In this document: one piece after another, positions 51,964-61,366 of the stretch
How the letters are laid out: every line of letters begins with the position of its first letter
How positions within the stretch are numbered: position 1 is the first letter of the stretch
NCBI RefSeq assembly: GCF_900114605.1
Contig: NZ_FOTP01000003.1
Span: 806,001 to 870,000, forward strand
Direction: 5' to 3'
DNA length: 64,000 bases
Origin: Bradyrhizobium sp. NFR13
Lineage (GTDB): Bacteria; Pseudomonadota; Alphaproteobacteria; Rhizobiales; Xanthobacteraceae
Made by a program: the position numbers and the translations under genes
Notes under the pieces: generated by a model
Database searches by the model: none
What the model saw: only the letters and a program-made list of their open reading frames with translations
Told to the model about the DNA's origin: nothing

Positions 51964-52310
51964 ACATGACAATGGTCCCATCCAACGAATTCTGGTTCGA
52001 CGTCGGCCCACTGCGCGCGATTCCCCAACGCGGCGCGCGCACGGTGAAGACTCCGCGGCGCGAGATCGCGGTATTCCGCACTGCCAGCGACGAGGTGTTC
52101 GCGCTGGAAAATCGCTGCCCGCACAAGGGCGGCCCACTTAGCGAAGGCATCGTGCACGGTCGCAAGGTCGCCTGCCCGCTGCATAACTGGATCATCAATC
52201 TCGATGATGGCGAAGCCTCGGGCGCTGACAAGGGCTGCGCGCGCAGCTTCCCGGTCAAGCTCGAGAACGGCCGTATCTATCTCAACATGAGCGTCGCCGC
52301 CGCCCCGTAG
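51960..52310 (+). CDS. nirD: Assimilatory nitrite reductase small subunit (Rieske type)
   Basis: A 116-residue protein. Rieske motifs CPHKGG and CPLHNW are intact, so unlike E. coli NirD it can bind a [2Fe-2S] cluster. It transfers electrons to, or stabilises, NirB. Its ATG overlaps the nirB stop (ATGA), indicating coupled translation. The second Met (51966) is an alternative start. Confidence 0.92.
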   Translation: MNMTMVPSNEFWFDVGPLRAIPQRGARTVKTPRREIAVFRTASDEVFALENRCPHKGGPLSEGIVHGRKVACPLHNWIINLDDGEASGADKGCARSFPVKLENGRIYLNMSVAAAP

Positions 52311-52358
52311 GTGCGTACCGCATCACACCACCTCACTCGCAAAGGAAGTTTTTAGATA

Positions 52359-53180
52359 ATGGCCTATCTCGTCCCTTCAGAATTCGTGACCAAGATGGTG
52401 GATGCCGGCGAATCCAAGATCTTCATGTCCACGCGCGACACCATCATCCGCGCCTTCATGGCCGGCGCTATCCTGGCGCTCGCCGCTGTGTTCGCCGTCA
52501 CCGTCACGGTGCAGACGGGCTATCCGATCATCGGTGCGATCCTCTTTCCGGTCGGCTTCTGTATGCTCTATCTGCTCGGCTTCGATCTGCTGACCGGCGT
52601 CTTCGTGCTGACGCCTCTGGCATTGATTGACAAGCGCCCCGGCGTCACTGCCGGCGGCGTACTGCGCAATTGGGGCCTCGTCTTCATCGGCAATTTCATG
52701 GGCGCGATCGTCGTTGCCGTCATGATGTCAATCGTGTTTACCTTCGGCTTCTCGACGTCGCCGGACAAGGTGGGTCAGGTGATCGGCCATATCGGCGAAG
52801 GCCGCACCCTCGGCTATGCGCAGTATGGCGCAGCCGGCATGCTGACGCTGTTCATCCGCGGCATGCTCTGCAACTGGATGGTCTCAACCGGCGTGGTCGG
52901 CGCGATGATTTCAACGACCGTCAGCGGCAAAGTCATCGCGATGTGGATGCCGGTCATGGTCTTCTTCGCGATGACGTTCGAGCATTCGATCGTCAACATG
53001 TTCCTGTTCCCTGCCGGCCTGATGCTCGGCGGCAAGTTCACGATCATGGATTACATCATCTGGAACGAGATTCCGACCGTGCTCGGCAACCTCATTGGCG
53101 GTCTTACCTTCACCGGCCTGACGCTGTATGCAACACACATCAAGACAGCTCCGAAGCGCGTTGCTAGTCTCGCCCGCTAG
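52359..53180 (+). CDS. Formate/nitrite transporter family channel (NirC-like)
   Basis: A 273-residue FNT pentamer subunit with six TM segments. Motifs: AGAILALAAVFAVTV, the loop NWGLVFIGNFMGAIVVAV (FxGNxxG), GMLCNWMVSTGVVGAMIS (central His replaced by an Asn in the CNW motif) and FAMTFEHSIVNMFLFPAGLMLGG (FEHxVxN). Next to nirBD it most probably imports nitrite. 48 bp after nirD, with AAAGGAAGTTTTTAGATA before the ATG. Confidence 0.93.
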   Translation: MAYLVPSEFVTKMVDAGESKIFMSTRDTIIRAFMAGAILALAAVFAVTVTVQTGYPIIGAILFPVGFCMLYLLGFDLLTGVFVLTPLALIDKRPGVTAGGVLRNWGLVFIGNFMGAIVVAVMMSIVFTFGFSTSPDKVGQVIGHIGEGRTLGYAQYGAAGMLTLFIRGMLCNWMVSTGVVGAMISTTVSGKVIAMWMPVMVFFAMTFEHSIVNMFLFPAGLMLGGKFTIMDYIIWNEIPTVLGNLIGGLTFTGLTLYATHIKTAPKRVASLAR

Positions 53181-53204
53181 GCCGCCCCGCAATCCTCGCA
53201 ACAC

Positions 53205-53240
53205 GACGCCCCGGCTTCCCCAGCTGGGGCGTCATTTTAT
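53205..53240 (+). terminator. Terminator after the nitrite channel gene
   Basis: Stem GACGCCCC (53205-53212) with GGGGCGTC (53226-53233), followed by ATTTTATTAG. It lies only 12 bp before the next gene, so it may attenuate rather than fully stop transcription into the PP2C-kinase gene. Confidence 0.75.
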
Positions 53241-53251
53241 TAGTGTGACTC

Positions 53252-54970
53252 ATGCCGCGTGAATTGACGATTTCGATCGGCCAGCATTCGGACAGGGGCC
53301 GCAAGGACACCAATCAGGATTTCCACGGCACCCTGACTCCGACCGAGCCGCTGTTGAGCCTCAAAGGCATTGCCGTCGTCATCGCCGACGGCATCAGCAG
53401 CAGCGCGGTCAGCGGCGAAGCCAGCGAATCTGCGGTCAAATCGTTTCTCACCGACTATTATTGCACATCCGAATCCTGGTCGGTGAAGACATCGGCGCAA
53501 CGCGTCATCGCTGCGACCAATTCGTGGCTGCAATCCCAGACCCAGCGCGGCCGCTACCATTACGACAAGGATCGCGGCTACGTCTGCACCCTGAGTGCAA
53601 TGGTGATACGCGCACGCGCAGCGCACCTGTTTCATGTCGGCGATTCCCGCATCTATCGCGTATCGGACCGCGCACTCGAGCAACTTACCACCGACCATCG
53701 CGTCGTAATCTCATCCGAGCAGAGCTACCTTGCCCGCGCGCTTGGCGTGAACCCGCAAATCGAGATCGACTATCAGGCCCTGCAGATCGACGACGGCGAT
53801 GTCTTCATCCTCGCCACCGACGGAGTCTATGATTTCGTCGGGGCGCGCTTCATCACTTCGGCGATCGCCGATCACGCGGACGATCTCGACGCCGCCGCGA
53901 AGCTGATCGTCGACGAGGCCTATGCACAGAACAGCCCGGACAACCTCACCGTACAGATCGTGCGGATAGATGCGGTGCCGGATGGTGAGGCCAGCGACAT
54001 TCTGATGCCGCAATTGCCGCTGCCACCACTGCTCGAAGCTCGCGCGGTGTTCGACGGCTACAGGATCGTGCGCGAACTGCATGGCAGCAGCCGTAGCCAC
54101 ATCTATCTCGCGATCGATCTGGAGAGCGGCGAACAGGTCGTCATCAAGATTCCGTCGATCGATCTGCGCGAAGACCCGGTCTATCTCAAGCGGTTCATGA
54201 TCGAGGAATGGGTGGCGCGGCGCATCGACAGTCCGCATGTGCTGAAGCCGTGCCGACAGTCGCGCAAGCGCAACTACCTCTACATCGTCGCCGAATTCAT
54301 CGAAGGCCAGACGCTGAAGCAGTGGATGCTCGACAATCCGAAGCCGGATTTGGAAACCGTGCGCGGCATCACCGAGCAGATCGCACGCGGCTTGCAGGCG
54401 TTCCATCGGATGGAGATGATCCATCAGGACATTCGGCCAGACAATATCATGATCGACAAGACGGGCACGGTGAAGATCATCGATTTTGGCTCGACCCGTG
54501 TCAACGGCGTCGCCGAAGCTGATTCACCCGGCAAGCACAGCGACATTCTCGGCACGCCGCAATACACCGCACCCGAGCTGTTTCTCGGCAAGCGCGCCGC
54601 GTCGGGTTCCGACCTCTATGCGCTTGGAATTCTGACCTATCAGATGCTGTCCGGGACGCTGCCTTACGGAGCGGAGGTTGCGAAAGCGACGACTGCCGCA
54701 CAGCACCGCAAGCTGCGCTATCGATCGCTGCTCGACAATGCCAGCGATATGCCGGAATGGATCGACGGCGTGTTGCGTAAGGCCGTACATCCCGACCCGG
54801 CGAAGCGCTATGACGAACTCTCCGAGTATATTTACGACCTGCGCAATCCGAAGGCGGAGTTTCTCAACCCTCCGATCGTTCCGCTCCTGGAGCGCAATCC
54901 GAACATGGTCTGGAAGGGCCTGTCGCTCCTGCTCGCTATAGCTGTGGTCGTATTGCTGGCGAGGCGCTAA
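53252..54970 (+). CDS. PP2C phosphatase-Ser/Thr kinase fusion, membrane anchored
   Basis: A 572-residue bifunctional protein. Residues about 5-240 form a PP2C domain (GRKDTNQDF, VVIADGISS, HVGDSRIYR, ILATDGVYDF with metal Asps, and NSPDNLTVQIV). Residues about 265-525 form a Hanks kinase: VVIKIP (ATP Lys), catalytic loop HQDIRPDNIMID (about 390) where HRD is HQD and the loop Lys is Arg, then DFGST (about 410) and GTPQYTAPE. A C-terminal TM (about 548-570) is the anchor. Such fusions recur beside nitrate/nitrite assimilation genes in proteobacteria; target unknown. The start is GTGTGACTC ATG, with a weak ribosome site. Confidence 0.9.
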   Translation: MPRELTISIGQHSDRGRKDTNQDFHGTLTPTEPLLSLKGIAVVIADGISSSAVSGEASESAVKSFLTDYYCTSESWSVKTSAQRVIAATNSWLQSQTQRGRYHYDKDRGYVCTLSAMVIRARAAHLFHVGDSRIYRVSDRALEQLTTDHRVVISSEQSYLARALGVNPQIEIDYQALQIDDGDVFILATDGVYDFVGARFITSAIADHADDLDAAAKLIVDEAYAQNSPDNLTVQIVRIDAVPDGEASDILMPQLPLPPLLEARAVFDGYRIVRELHGSSRSHIYLAIDLESGEQVVIKIPSIDLREDPVYLKRFMIEEWVARRIDSPHVLKPCRQSRKRNYLYIVAEFIEGQTLKQWMLDNPKPDLETVRGITEQIARGLQAFHRMEMIHQDIRPDNIMIDKTGTVKIIDFGSTRVNGVAEADSPGKHSDILGTPQYTAPELFLGKRAASGSDLYALGILTYQMLSGTLPYGAEVAKATTAAQHRKLRYRSLLDNASDMPEWIDGVLRKAVHPDPAKRYDELSEYIYDLRNPKAEFLNPPIVPLLERNPNMVWKGLSLLLAIAVVVLLARR

Positions 54971-55057
54971 CGGCGTCGCCAGTTCGGCCCGCGCCCCTCG
55001 CGGAAGCCTCCGCAATATCCAATCCAACAGTTACCACACTTCATTTCGGCCCGATGC

Positions 55058-55711
55058 TCATGGCTCGATGAGCTTGTTCCGGATTGCATAACGCACAAGG
55101 CTCGCTGTCGAATTCACATCAATTTTCCTCATCGCTGCCGAACGCTGCGATTCAACGGTCTTGATGCTGACGTTCAATAGCGCACTGATTTCCTTGTTAC
55201 TGTTCCCCTCCGCAATCAACTGAACGACAATACGCTCACGCGGTGTCAGCAAGGGAGCCGCTTTGTCGGTCCTCTTTGCCAAGTAGCAATCCAACATACG
55301 TTCCGACAAGCGCCCCGTAAAGAACGGCTTGCGGTTCGCCAGCGCCTCGATTGCGGAGACAAGATATTGCTTCGCATCCGATTTCAGGAGGAAGGCCTTG
55401 GCGCCTGCGGCCAGCGCCTGCGTAATGATCTCGTCCGTATCGTGCATCGTGAACATCAAAACCTCGGTCCGATCGAGACGTGACCGAACCTGGCGAGTGA
55501 CTTCCACGCCGTTCATCATGGGAAGCGAATAGTCCGTAATCACGATATCCGGCTTGAGTGCCAGTGCCATCGTGAGTGCCGTCCTTCCATCGCCGGCCTC
55601 GCCGACCACTTCCCATCCGGCGCGAAGCTCCAGGATCGAGCGCAGACCCGATCGAACGACATCGTGGTCGTCCGCGATCAGAATGCGAACCGCTGGCGGG
55701 CCGTTGAGCAA
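55058..55711 (-). CDS. NarL/FixJ family response regulator
   Basis: A 217-residue regulator. Receiver domain: RILIADDHDVVRSGL (acidic pocket), phospho-Asp in PDIVITDYSLPMMNG, KSD near the end of the fold. The C-terminal LuxR HTH is LLTPRERIVVQLIAEGNSNKEISALLNVSIKTVESQRSAAMRKIDVNS. It follows the histidine kinase gene by 108 bp on the same strand and should be its partner. Regulated genes are not known; nitrite, nickel and urease genes flank the pair on either side. Confidence 0.92.
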   Translation of the reverse strand: MLNGPPAVRILIADDHDVVRSGLRSILELRAGWEVVGEAGDGRTALTMALALKPDIVITDYSLPMMNGVEVTRQVRSRLDRTEVLMFTMHDTDEIITQALAAGAKAFLLKSDAKQYLVSAIEALANRKPFFTGRLSERMLDCYLAKRTDKAAPLLTPRERIVVQLIAEGNSNKEISALLNVSIKTVESQRSAAMRKIDVNSTASLVRYAIRNKLIEP

Positions 55712-55819
55712 GCCGACCTCCGATTAAGGCCGCGAGGCACGGAGATTAGCGAGTTTCAGGTGTTCCCCGTATTCGTATAAACCCTGAAAAATGGAGCCGG
55801 CTCCCCGAAATGCCCACTG

Positions 55820-57268
55820 CTAGGCAGCCGGAAGGACTGCGGTTGCCGAGGACAACGGAATGCGCACGAAGACCACCGTGCCCTTGCCCGATGAGCGGAT
55901 TTTCAGGCAGCCGCCAAACTGATGCGCGCGAGCCCGCATGCCTGAGATACCGACACCCGATTTCGCCAGCTTTCCTTCTACGTCGCGCGCGATTCCTATG
56001 CCATCGTCAGCGATGCCCAGCGAGATCCGTCTTGCGCCCACCGCGACGCCGACATGCACCGCGCTCGCATGCGCGTGCCGATGCACATTGGCCATCGCCT
56101 CCTGTATTATCCGAAGCACTGTACGCTTCAGACTAAGCGGCAGACCGTCAAGAGTACCCGAGATGCGCAGGTTAACAGCTATTCCAGTGCGGTCGGAATA
56201 GCCGGAAGCAAAACGGGATAATGTGGGGCGTAGCCCGTCCTGGTCCAAAGCCTGGGGGTAGAGCAGATAGCTCACCGATCGGATCTCCCGCTGCGCCTCG
56301 GAAACCGATTCCTCCACGGCCTCCAATATGCGATCCAACTCCTTCGCCGGCATTCGATCGCGCAGCGACATCAAGTTAAGGCTCGCCGCCGTCAAATGCT
56401 GGACCGTGGAATCGTGCAGTTCCGCAGCATACCGCTGGCGTTCTTGTTCCTGCAGATTGACCAGGCGAACGGCGAGGTTGTCCACGTCGTGAAGCGCTGT
56501 CTCCAGTTCGGTCACGTCGTCCCGCGAGATCAGAGTGCGACGCCAGCGCCGAACCTCCATCCGCGACGCGCGGAGACGATAGCTGCGGTAGCCGCCGCGT
56601 ACCTTGGTCCTGAAATTCAAGCCGAATTCCCGCGTCTCGCCGGTAAGCACTGACCTGATGCCGGACCGGAAAGCGAGTAGTTGAGGTTTGACTGGATGCA
56701 AGTCCCGGATATCGAGATAGTGCTCACCGATTCCATTGTCCGGCAGATATCCTCCTGTATCTGCCATGAATCGATGCCAAGCCCGGTTCGCGACAAGGAC
56801 GCGCCCTTCCTCATCCAGTATCGCGATCTCGGAAGACGTCGCGTCGAGGGCCGAGTTCAGAAGGTCCCTGGCCTTCTCTCCGGCTAGTTCCGCTGCTTTT
56901 CTATCGGTGACATCGCGGAAGAGGACGGTGGTCCCTTGACCGGATGGCAGAAAATCGGCTTCCACCCGACAGCCCGGATGTGTCTTGCTGGAGATCTCAA
57001 CCCTGCGCTTCTCGCGGCTTTTGACAAGATCGATCAGCGCAGTCCGGTCGCACGGATCCATCTCTGTGAACACGTCGAACACATATTTTCCGAGTACATT
57101 CTGGACCGGCTGACCGACCCAATGCGCGGCCGCTGCGTTCATCGCCGATATTCTGAAGTCGGCGTCCACCTTCAGGTAGCAATCAGAGACCTGGTCCAGG
57201 ATCGCGCGCAGATCGGTCTCGCTTGTTTCTTCGAAACGACCGGACTTGTGTGCAAGGGTCTCGTTCAT
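55820..57268 (-). CDS. PAS-domain sensor histidine kinase (NarX/HisKA_3 type)
   Basis: A 482-residue kinase with no TM segment, so cytoplasmic. PAS-1 (about 20-120: ILDQVSDCYLKVDADFRISAMNAAA) and PAS-2 (about 130-250: LNSALDATSSEIAILDEEGRVLVANRAW), then HisKA_3 with the phospho-His in RYAAELHDSTVQHLTAASLNLM (about 284), and HATPase_c (about 380-475) with DDGIGIA and GVGISGMRARAHQFGG. The signal may be redox, oxygen or an internal metabolite. It belongs to the same family as NarX/NreB kinases. GAGGGCGAG precedes the ATG. Confidence 0.9.
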   Translation of the reverse strand: MNETLAHKSGRFEETSETDLRAILDQVSDCYLKVDADFRISAMNAAAAHWVGQPVQNVLGKYVFDVFTEMDPCDRTALIDLVKSREKRRVEISSKTHPGCRVEADFLPSGQGTTVLFRDVTDRKAAELAGEKARDLLNSALDATSSEIAILDEEGRVLVANRAWHRFMADTGGYLPDNGIGEHYLDIRDLHPVKPQLLAFRSGIRSVLTGETREFGLNFRTKVRGGYRSYRLRASRMEVRRWRRTLISRDDVTELETALHDVDNLAVRLVNLQEQERQRYAAELHDSTVQHLTAASLNLMSLRDRMPAKELDRILEAVEESVSEAQREIRSVSYLLYPQALDQDGLRPTLSRFASGYSDRTGIAVNLRISGTLDGLPLSLKRTVLRIIQEAMANVHRHAHASAVHVGVAVGARRISLGIADDGIGIARDVEGKLAKSGVGISGMRARAHQFGGCLKIRSSGKGTVVFVRIPLSSATAVLPAA

Positions 57269-57708
57269 CTCGCCCTCTTATCGAAGTCTTTCGTCGAACT
57301 TAGCTCAACGTTTCATCGACAAACGTGCGTGAAGCACAGCGCACGCTCCGGTTGAAGGGTATTCCAACCCGGCAGGCAAGGTAAGTGTATTTCTTGGATT
57401 TCTGGAGGATTTCTCCGGCTGCGAACAAACGAGCGTTATGTATCCGCCCCCTTCTGCGGTCTTCGATCTCCGCCGCACTGCGGAATGCGGCTGCATGATA
57501 CGTAGCGATCTAGTCTTGTGGGTAGCAGTCGAGAAATCCGTGGAGCAGTGACAACGCGCCGATTTGATCAGAATTAAACACTTTGCGAACACTGCCGAGA
57601 ACAACGGCCGCCATTGCAATCCGCGTTCGGCGACGAGTGCCTTGCCGGCTCGGTCGATGTTTTTGGTCTCTTTGGTCTCTTGCCGCGGATCCCAAACCGT
57701 CCGCCAGG
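57269..57708. other. Intergenic interval without a supported gene
   Basis: 440 bp between the histidine kinase start and the nickel transporter stop. No credible coding frame on either strand. A tandem copy of TTTGGTCTC (57662-57670 and 57671-57679) is the only clear structure. The kinase promoter must lie at the left end, but no consensus is obvious. Confidence 0.6.
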
Positions 57709-58557
57709 TCAATGGGATTCCCAGATCGGAGCGTCGGTGAACAGGCCGCCCTCGGCAAAGCCGATGCCGTAGATCAGGACTACTCCGAAGGAGAAGCTGA
57801 CCAAACCCGATACCATGCGGAGCCGCCAGTTGAATTTTGGCAGATTGATAGCTGTGAACACAAACGGAGCCGACAGGATCAACGTGATGAGCATCATTCC
57901 GATGATAGTGCCGAGCCCGAACAGCAGCAGATAGCCGAGCGCGGCGACTGGTTCGTGGATGATCGACAGGATCATCAGGGCGACGGCGGCCGATCCGGCA
58001 AGGCCGTGCAGGAGGCCGACCACGAAAGGTCGCAACCAATCATAGAACGCGATCCGACCAGGCCCACTGCGGTCAAGCCGCGCTAACGGCGTGTGCTCGT
58101 CGGCGTGCCCGTGCGCGCCGGGGCTGTGACCGTGGGCGTGCCGGTGCAAGTAGTCGCCGTGCGCATGGAGGTGATCGTGGACATCGGGCTCGTGCATGCC
58201 GGGAGTACCGGCATGAACATGGGCCGCATCGCCCGCGCGGCCCATGCCTCTGAACATGCCTCTCAAGGTGAGAACGCCCAGCAGGACGAGCATGATGCCG
58301 ACGGCAAATTCCATCGACATGCCGAGCAGTGGCGGAATGACGACCCCGAACACGATGATTGCCGCGCCGACTGCCATGACCGTGACGGTGTGCCCAACGC
58401 CCCAGGCAACACCGATCAGCGCCGAGCCCGCCACGCTGCGCTCGCGGCTGACAATCGTCGCAATGGCGATCACGTGGTCAGCGTCGGTCGCATGCCGCAC
58501 CCCGAGAAAGAAGCCGAGAAAAAGGAAGGACACGACGTTCAGGGCGTCTCCGATCAT
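57709..58557 (-). CDS. NiCoT-type high-affinity nickel/cobalt transporter
   Basis: A 282-residue membrane protein. The TM2 signature GVRHATDADHVIAIATI is the HX4DH motif needed for nickel binding in HoxN/NixA-like permeases, followed by GVAWGVGHTVTVMAVGA (second conserved region). A His-rich loop (about 110-155, HVHAGTPG, HDHLHAHGDYLHRHAHGHSPGAHGHADEH) lies between TM halves. It imports Ni2+ for the urease encoded just upstream in the opposite direction. ATG 58557 is chosen; a GTG two codons earlier (58563) is equally possible. No NikR-type operator was recognised. Confidence 0.9.
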   Translation of the reverse strand: MIGDALNVVSFLFLGFFLGVRHATDADHVIAIATIVSRERSVAGSALIGVAWGVGHTVTVMAVGAAIIVFGVVIPPLLGMSMEFAVGIMLVLLGVLTLRGMFRGMGRAGDAAHVHAGTPGMHEPDVHDHLHAHGDYLHRHAHGHSPGAHGHADEHTPLARLDRSGPGRIAFYDWLRPFVVGLLHGLAGSAAVALMILSIIHEPVAALGYLLLFGLGTIIGMMLITLILSAPFVFTAINLPKFNWRLRMVSGLVSFSFGVVLIYGIGFAEGGLFTDAPIWESH

Positions 58558-58582
58558 TCGCACGTTTCAAGATGGCATCGGA

Positions 58583-58597
58583 GCGAAGAACCTTCGC
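58583..58597. other. Small hairpin in the divergent nickel transporter / ureA region
   Basis: GCGAAG-AAC-CTTCGC, a 6-bp stem 20 bp upstream of the nickel transporter start. It could be part of the 5' end of that mRNA. A second, longer stem, ATGGAGC (58727-58733) with GCTCCAT (58741-58747), is on the ureA side. Confidence 0.5.
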
Positions 58598-58768
58598 ACC
58601 GATAGCCCGGACCATACGTCCGCCCGTGACAGCTCGTCCATCAGGGTGATTCCGATGGAAGACCGGGGAAGAACCCTGATTGACGCATCCAGTTGCGGGG
58701 ACCTACTGTCGGGTAAACGTCGTTACATGGAGCTTCTAACGCTCCATATAACCGACTGCCAATTAGCT

Positions 58769-58784
58769 CGGTCGTGCTCCTGCT
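58769..58784 (+). promoter_or_regulatory. Candidate sigma-54 promoter of the urease operon
   Basis: CGGTCGTGCTCCTGCT keeps the invariant GG (58770-58771) and GC (58782-58783) at exact -24/-12 spacing but matches the rest of the consensus poorly. Predicted start near 58794, 39 nt before ureA. Weak on sequence alone, plausible because urease is commonly nitrogen regulated. Confidence 0.35.
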
Positions 58785-58832
58785 TTTCCCCTAAGGTGAA
58801 GCAAGCCGAGCAGGCAGAGCCCGGAGGATTGC

Positions 58833-59135
58833 ATGCAGCTCACTCCGAGAGAGTTCGACAAGCTGCTCATCTACATGATGGCAGATGTCGCGTTAAAGCG
58901 AAGAGCCAAAGGCCTCAAGCTCAATTATCCCGAAGCCGTCGCTGTCATCTCAGCGGTCGCCCTTGATGGCGCACGTGCCGGGAAAACCATCGAAGACGTC
59001 ACCAAGGAAGCGCGCACCGCCCTCACCAAAGCTGATGTGATGGATGGCGTCGCTGATCTCATTCCAATGGTGCAGATCGAGGCGGTGTTCACCGACGGCA
59101 GCCGCCTGGTGACGGTGCACACACCCGTCCAGTGA
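58833..59135 (+). CDS. ureA: Urease gamma subunit
   Basis: A 100-residue protein matching UreA over its whole length: [41 protein letters not shown] and VPMIQ-type [27 protein letters not shown]. It builds the urease trimer with UreB and UreC. ATG after CCCGGAGGATTGC. First gene of ureABCEFGD, divergent from the nickel transporter. Confidence 0.96.
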   Translation: MQLTPREFDKLLIYMMADVALKRRAKGLKLNYPEAVAVISAVALDGARAGKTIEDVTKEARTALTKADVMDGVADLIPMVQIEAVFTDGSRLVTVHTPVQ

Positions 59136-59155
59136 ATGCCTGACAGGAGGCGAAG

Positions 59156-59593
59156 ATGGCTGGACCAAAAGTGGGCCCCACTGTTGCCAAAAATATCGAC
59201 CCGGCCACGGAGGCCGTGCCGGTCGGCGGTTACATATGCAGTTCAGCGGCGATCACATTCGATACCGATCGTCCGGTGACGACGCTCAAGGTGCGCAATG
59301 CGGGTGACCGCCCGATACAGGTCGGATCGCACTTCCATTTTTTTGAAGTCAATCGTGCGCTGGAATTCGATCGCGCAGCGGCCTTCGGGTTGCGCCTGAA
59401 CATTCCGTCATCGACGGCAACGCGATTTGAGCCCGGTGACGAACGCGAGATTCAGCTCGTTCCCTATGGCGGCAAGCGCGCCGTCTATGGCTTCAACAAT
59501 CTCGTCGATGGTCCTACCGCAGGCAAGGACGCCGCCACAGTCAAATCCAGGGCGGTGGCAGAGGCAGCGAAGCGAGGCTTCCGCTCGATTTAA
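59156..59593 (+). CDS. ureB: Urease beta subunit
   Basis: A 145-residue protein. [101 protein letters not shown] is the UreB core, with a short N-terminal and a longer C-terminal extension compared with the ~101-residue Klebsiella form. Second gene; 20 bp after ureA. Confidence 0.95.
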   Translation: MAGPKVGPTVAKNIDPATEAVPVGGYICSSAAITFDTDRPVTTLKVRNAGDRPIQVGSHFHFFEVNRALEFDRAAAFGLRLNIPSSTATRFEPGDEREIQLVPYGGKRAVYGFNNLVDGPTAGKDAATVKSRAVAEAAKRGFRSI

Positions 59594-59634
59594 GTCGTGA
59601 GGTCGCGTCGAAAGAAATCTTGAATGAGGCCACC

Positions 59635-61356
59635 ATGCCTACGATGTCTCGACAAGAATATGTCGGCCTGTTCGGCCCCACGACGGGCGACCGCATCCGC
59701 TTGGGCGATACGGGCTTGTTTGTCGAAATAGAGCGCGATTTACGCGGCGGCTACGGCGACGAGCTCGTCTTCGGCGGCGGCAAGAGCATGCGTGAGGGCA
59801 TGGGCATGGACAACCAGGTAACGCGGGCAGGCGGCGCTCCCGATCTGGTGATCACCAACGTGACCGTGATCGACGCGGTGCTGGGCGTCGTGAAAGCAGA
59901 CGTCGGAATCAAGGACGGTCGTATCAGCGCAATCGGCAAGGCCGGCAATCCGCAGACGATGGATCGGGTCACACCTGGCCTGGAGATCGGCCTCGCCACC
60001 GATGCTATCTCAGGCTCGCATCTGATCCTGACGGCCGCCGGGATCGACACACACATTCATTTCATTTCTCCGCAGCAGGCGGAGGCCGCGCTCTCAAACG
60101 GCACAACGACATTAATCGGCGGCGGTACCGGTCCTTCTGACGGCTCCTACGCGACGACAGTCACGTCTGGTCCCGGAAACATCAGCATGATGTTACGCGC
60201 ATTCGAAAACTGGCCGCTCAATGTCGGCATTCTCGGCAAGGGCCACGGACATGGTAAAGCGGCTCTGCTTGAACAGATCGAGGCCGGCGCGGTCGGCGTG
60301 AAATGTCACGAAGACTGGGGCACCACCCCGGCGGTGCTTCGGTCCGCACTCACCGTCGCAGACGAGACGGATACTCAAGTATGCATCCATACCGACACAC
60401 TGAACGAATCCGGCTTCGTCGACGATTCGATCGAGGCATTTGAGGGGCGGACAGTCCATTCGTTTCATACCGAAGGGTCCGGCGGCGGCCACGCTCCGGA
60501 TATCATCAAGATCGCCGGCCTTCCTAACGTCTTGCCATCTTCGACCAACCCCACGCTCCCCTATGGCATCAATTCGCAGGCGGAGCTCTATGACATGATC
60601 ATGGTGTGTCACCACCTTAGCCCTGACATCCCGTCAGACGTTGCGTTCACTGAGAGCCGCATCCGAGCTGAAACCATCGCCGCAGAAAACGTCCTTCAGG
60701 ACCTCGGAGTCATCTCGATGTTCTCAAGCGACTCGCAGGCCATGGGGCGCATCGGAGAATGCTGGCTGCGTTGCATCCAGACCGCTGATGCGATGAAGAC
60801 CGGACGCGGCAAGCTGCCGGAGGACGCGCCCGGCAACGACAATTTCCGGGTGCTACGCTACGTGGCAAAGATCACGATCAACCCGGCAATCACGCACGGT
60901 ATTGCCGACGTACTGGGCTCGATTGAAGTCGGCAAGATCGCCGACCTCGTCCTGTGGGAGCCGGCGTTCTTCGGCGCCAAGCCCAAGCTCATCATCAAGA
61001 ACGGCTTTATAAGCTGGGCTGTGATGGGCGATCCAAACGCATCGCTACCGACGCCGCAGCCGACCTACTATCGGCCCATGTTCGGGGCTTACGGTAATGC
61101 GTTGGCGGCGAACTGTATCACGTTCGTCTCCGGCGTCGCTCATGCGGAGGGAATCAAGGAACGGCTGGGACTGCGCCGGCAGGTGATGCCGGTGCGAAAC
61201 GTGCGCAACATCGGCAAGCGCGACATGATCCGAAATGCCGGGACGCCGAAAATTGAAGTCAACCCGGAAACTTTCGCCGTAACCGTCGACGGCAAGCACG
61301 CGACCGTACAACCCTTGACGACGGTCTCGCTAAACCAGAAGTACTTCTTCAGCTAA
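59635..61356 (+). CDS. ureC: Urease alpha (catalytic) subunit
   Basis: A 573-residue amidohydrolase hydrolysing urea to ammonia and carbamate. The N-terminal [22 protein letters not shown], first His pair [13 protein letters not shown], the carbamylated Lys in [15 protein letters not shown] (about 222), the flap with [20 protein letters not shown] and [16 protein letters not shown], and [14 protein letters not shown] are all present. Nickel is bound through these residues. The ATG at 59635 is chosen for TGAGGCCACC; a TTG at 59620 is in frame. Confidence 0.96.
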   Translation: MPTMSRQEYVGLFGPTTGDRIRLGDTGLFVEIERDLRGGYGDELVFGGGKSMREGMGMDNQVTRAGGAPDLVITNVTVIDAVLGVVKADVGIKDGRISAIGKAGNPQTMDRVTPGLEIGLATDAISGSHLILTAAGIDTHIHFISPQQAEAALSNGTTTLIGGGTGPSDGSYATTVTSGPGNISMMLRAFENWPLNVGILGKGHGHGKAALLEQIEAGAVGVKCHEDWGTTPAVLRSALTVADETDTQVCIHTDTLNESGFVDDSIEAFEGRTVHSFHTEGSGGGHAPDIIKIAGLPNVLPSSTNPTLPYGINSQAELYDMIMVCHHLSPDIPSDVAFTESRIRAETIAAENVLQDLGVISMFSSDSQAMGRIGECWLRCIQTADAMKTGRGKLPEDAPGNDNFRVLRYVAKITINPAITHGIADVLGSIEVGKIADLVLWEPAFFGAKPKLIIKNGFISWAVMGDPNASLPTPQPTYYRPMFGAYGNALAANCITFVSGVAHAEGIKERLGLRRQVMPVRNVRNIGKRDMIRNAGTPKIEVNPETFAVTVDGKHATVQPLTTVSLNQKYFFS

Positions 61357-61366
61357 GGCGCTCGCC

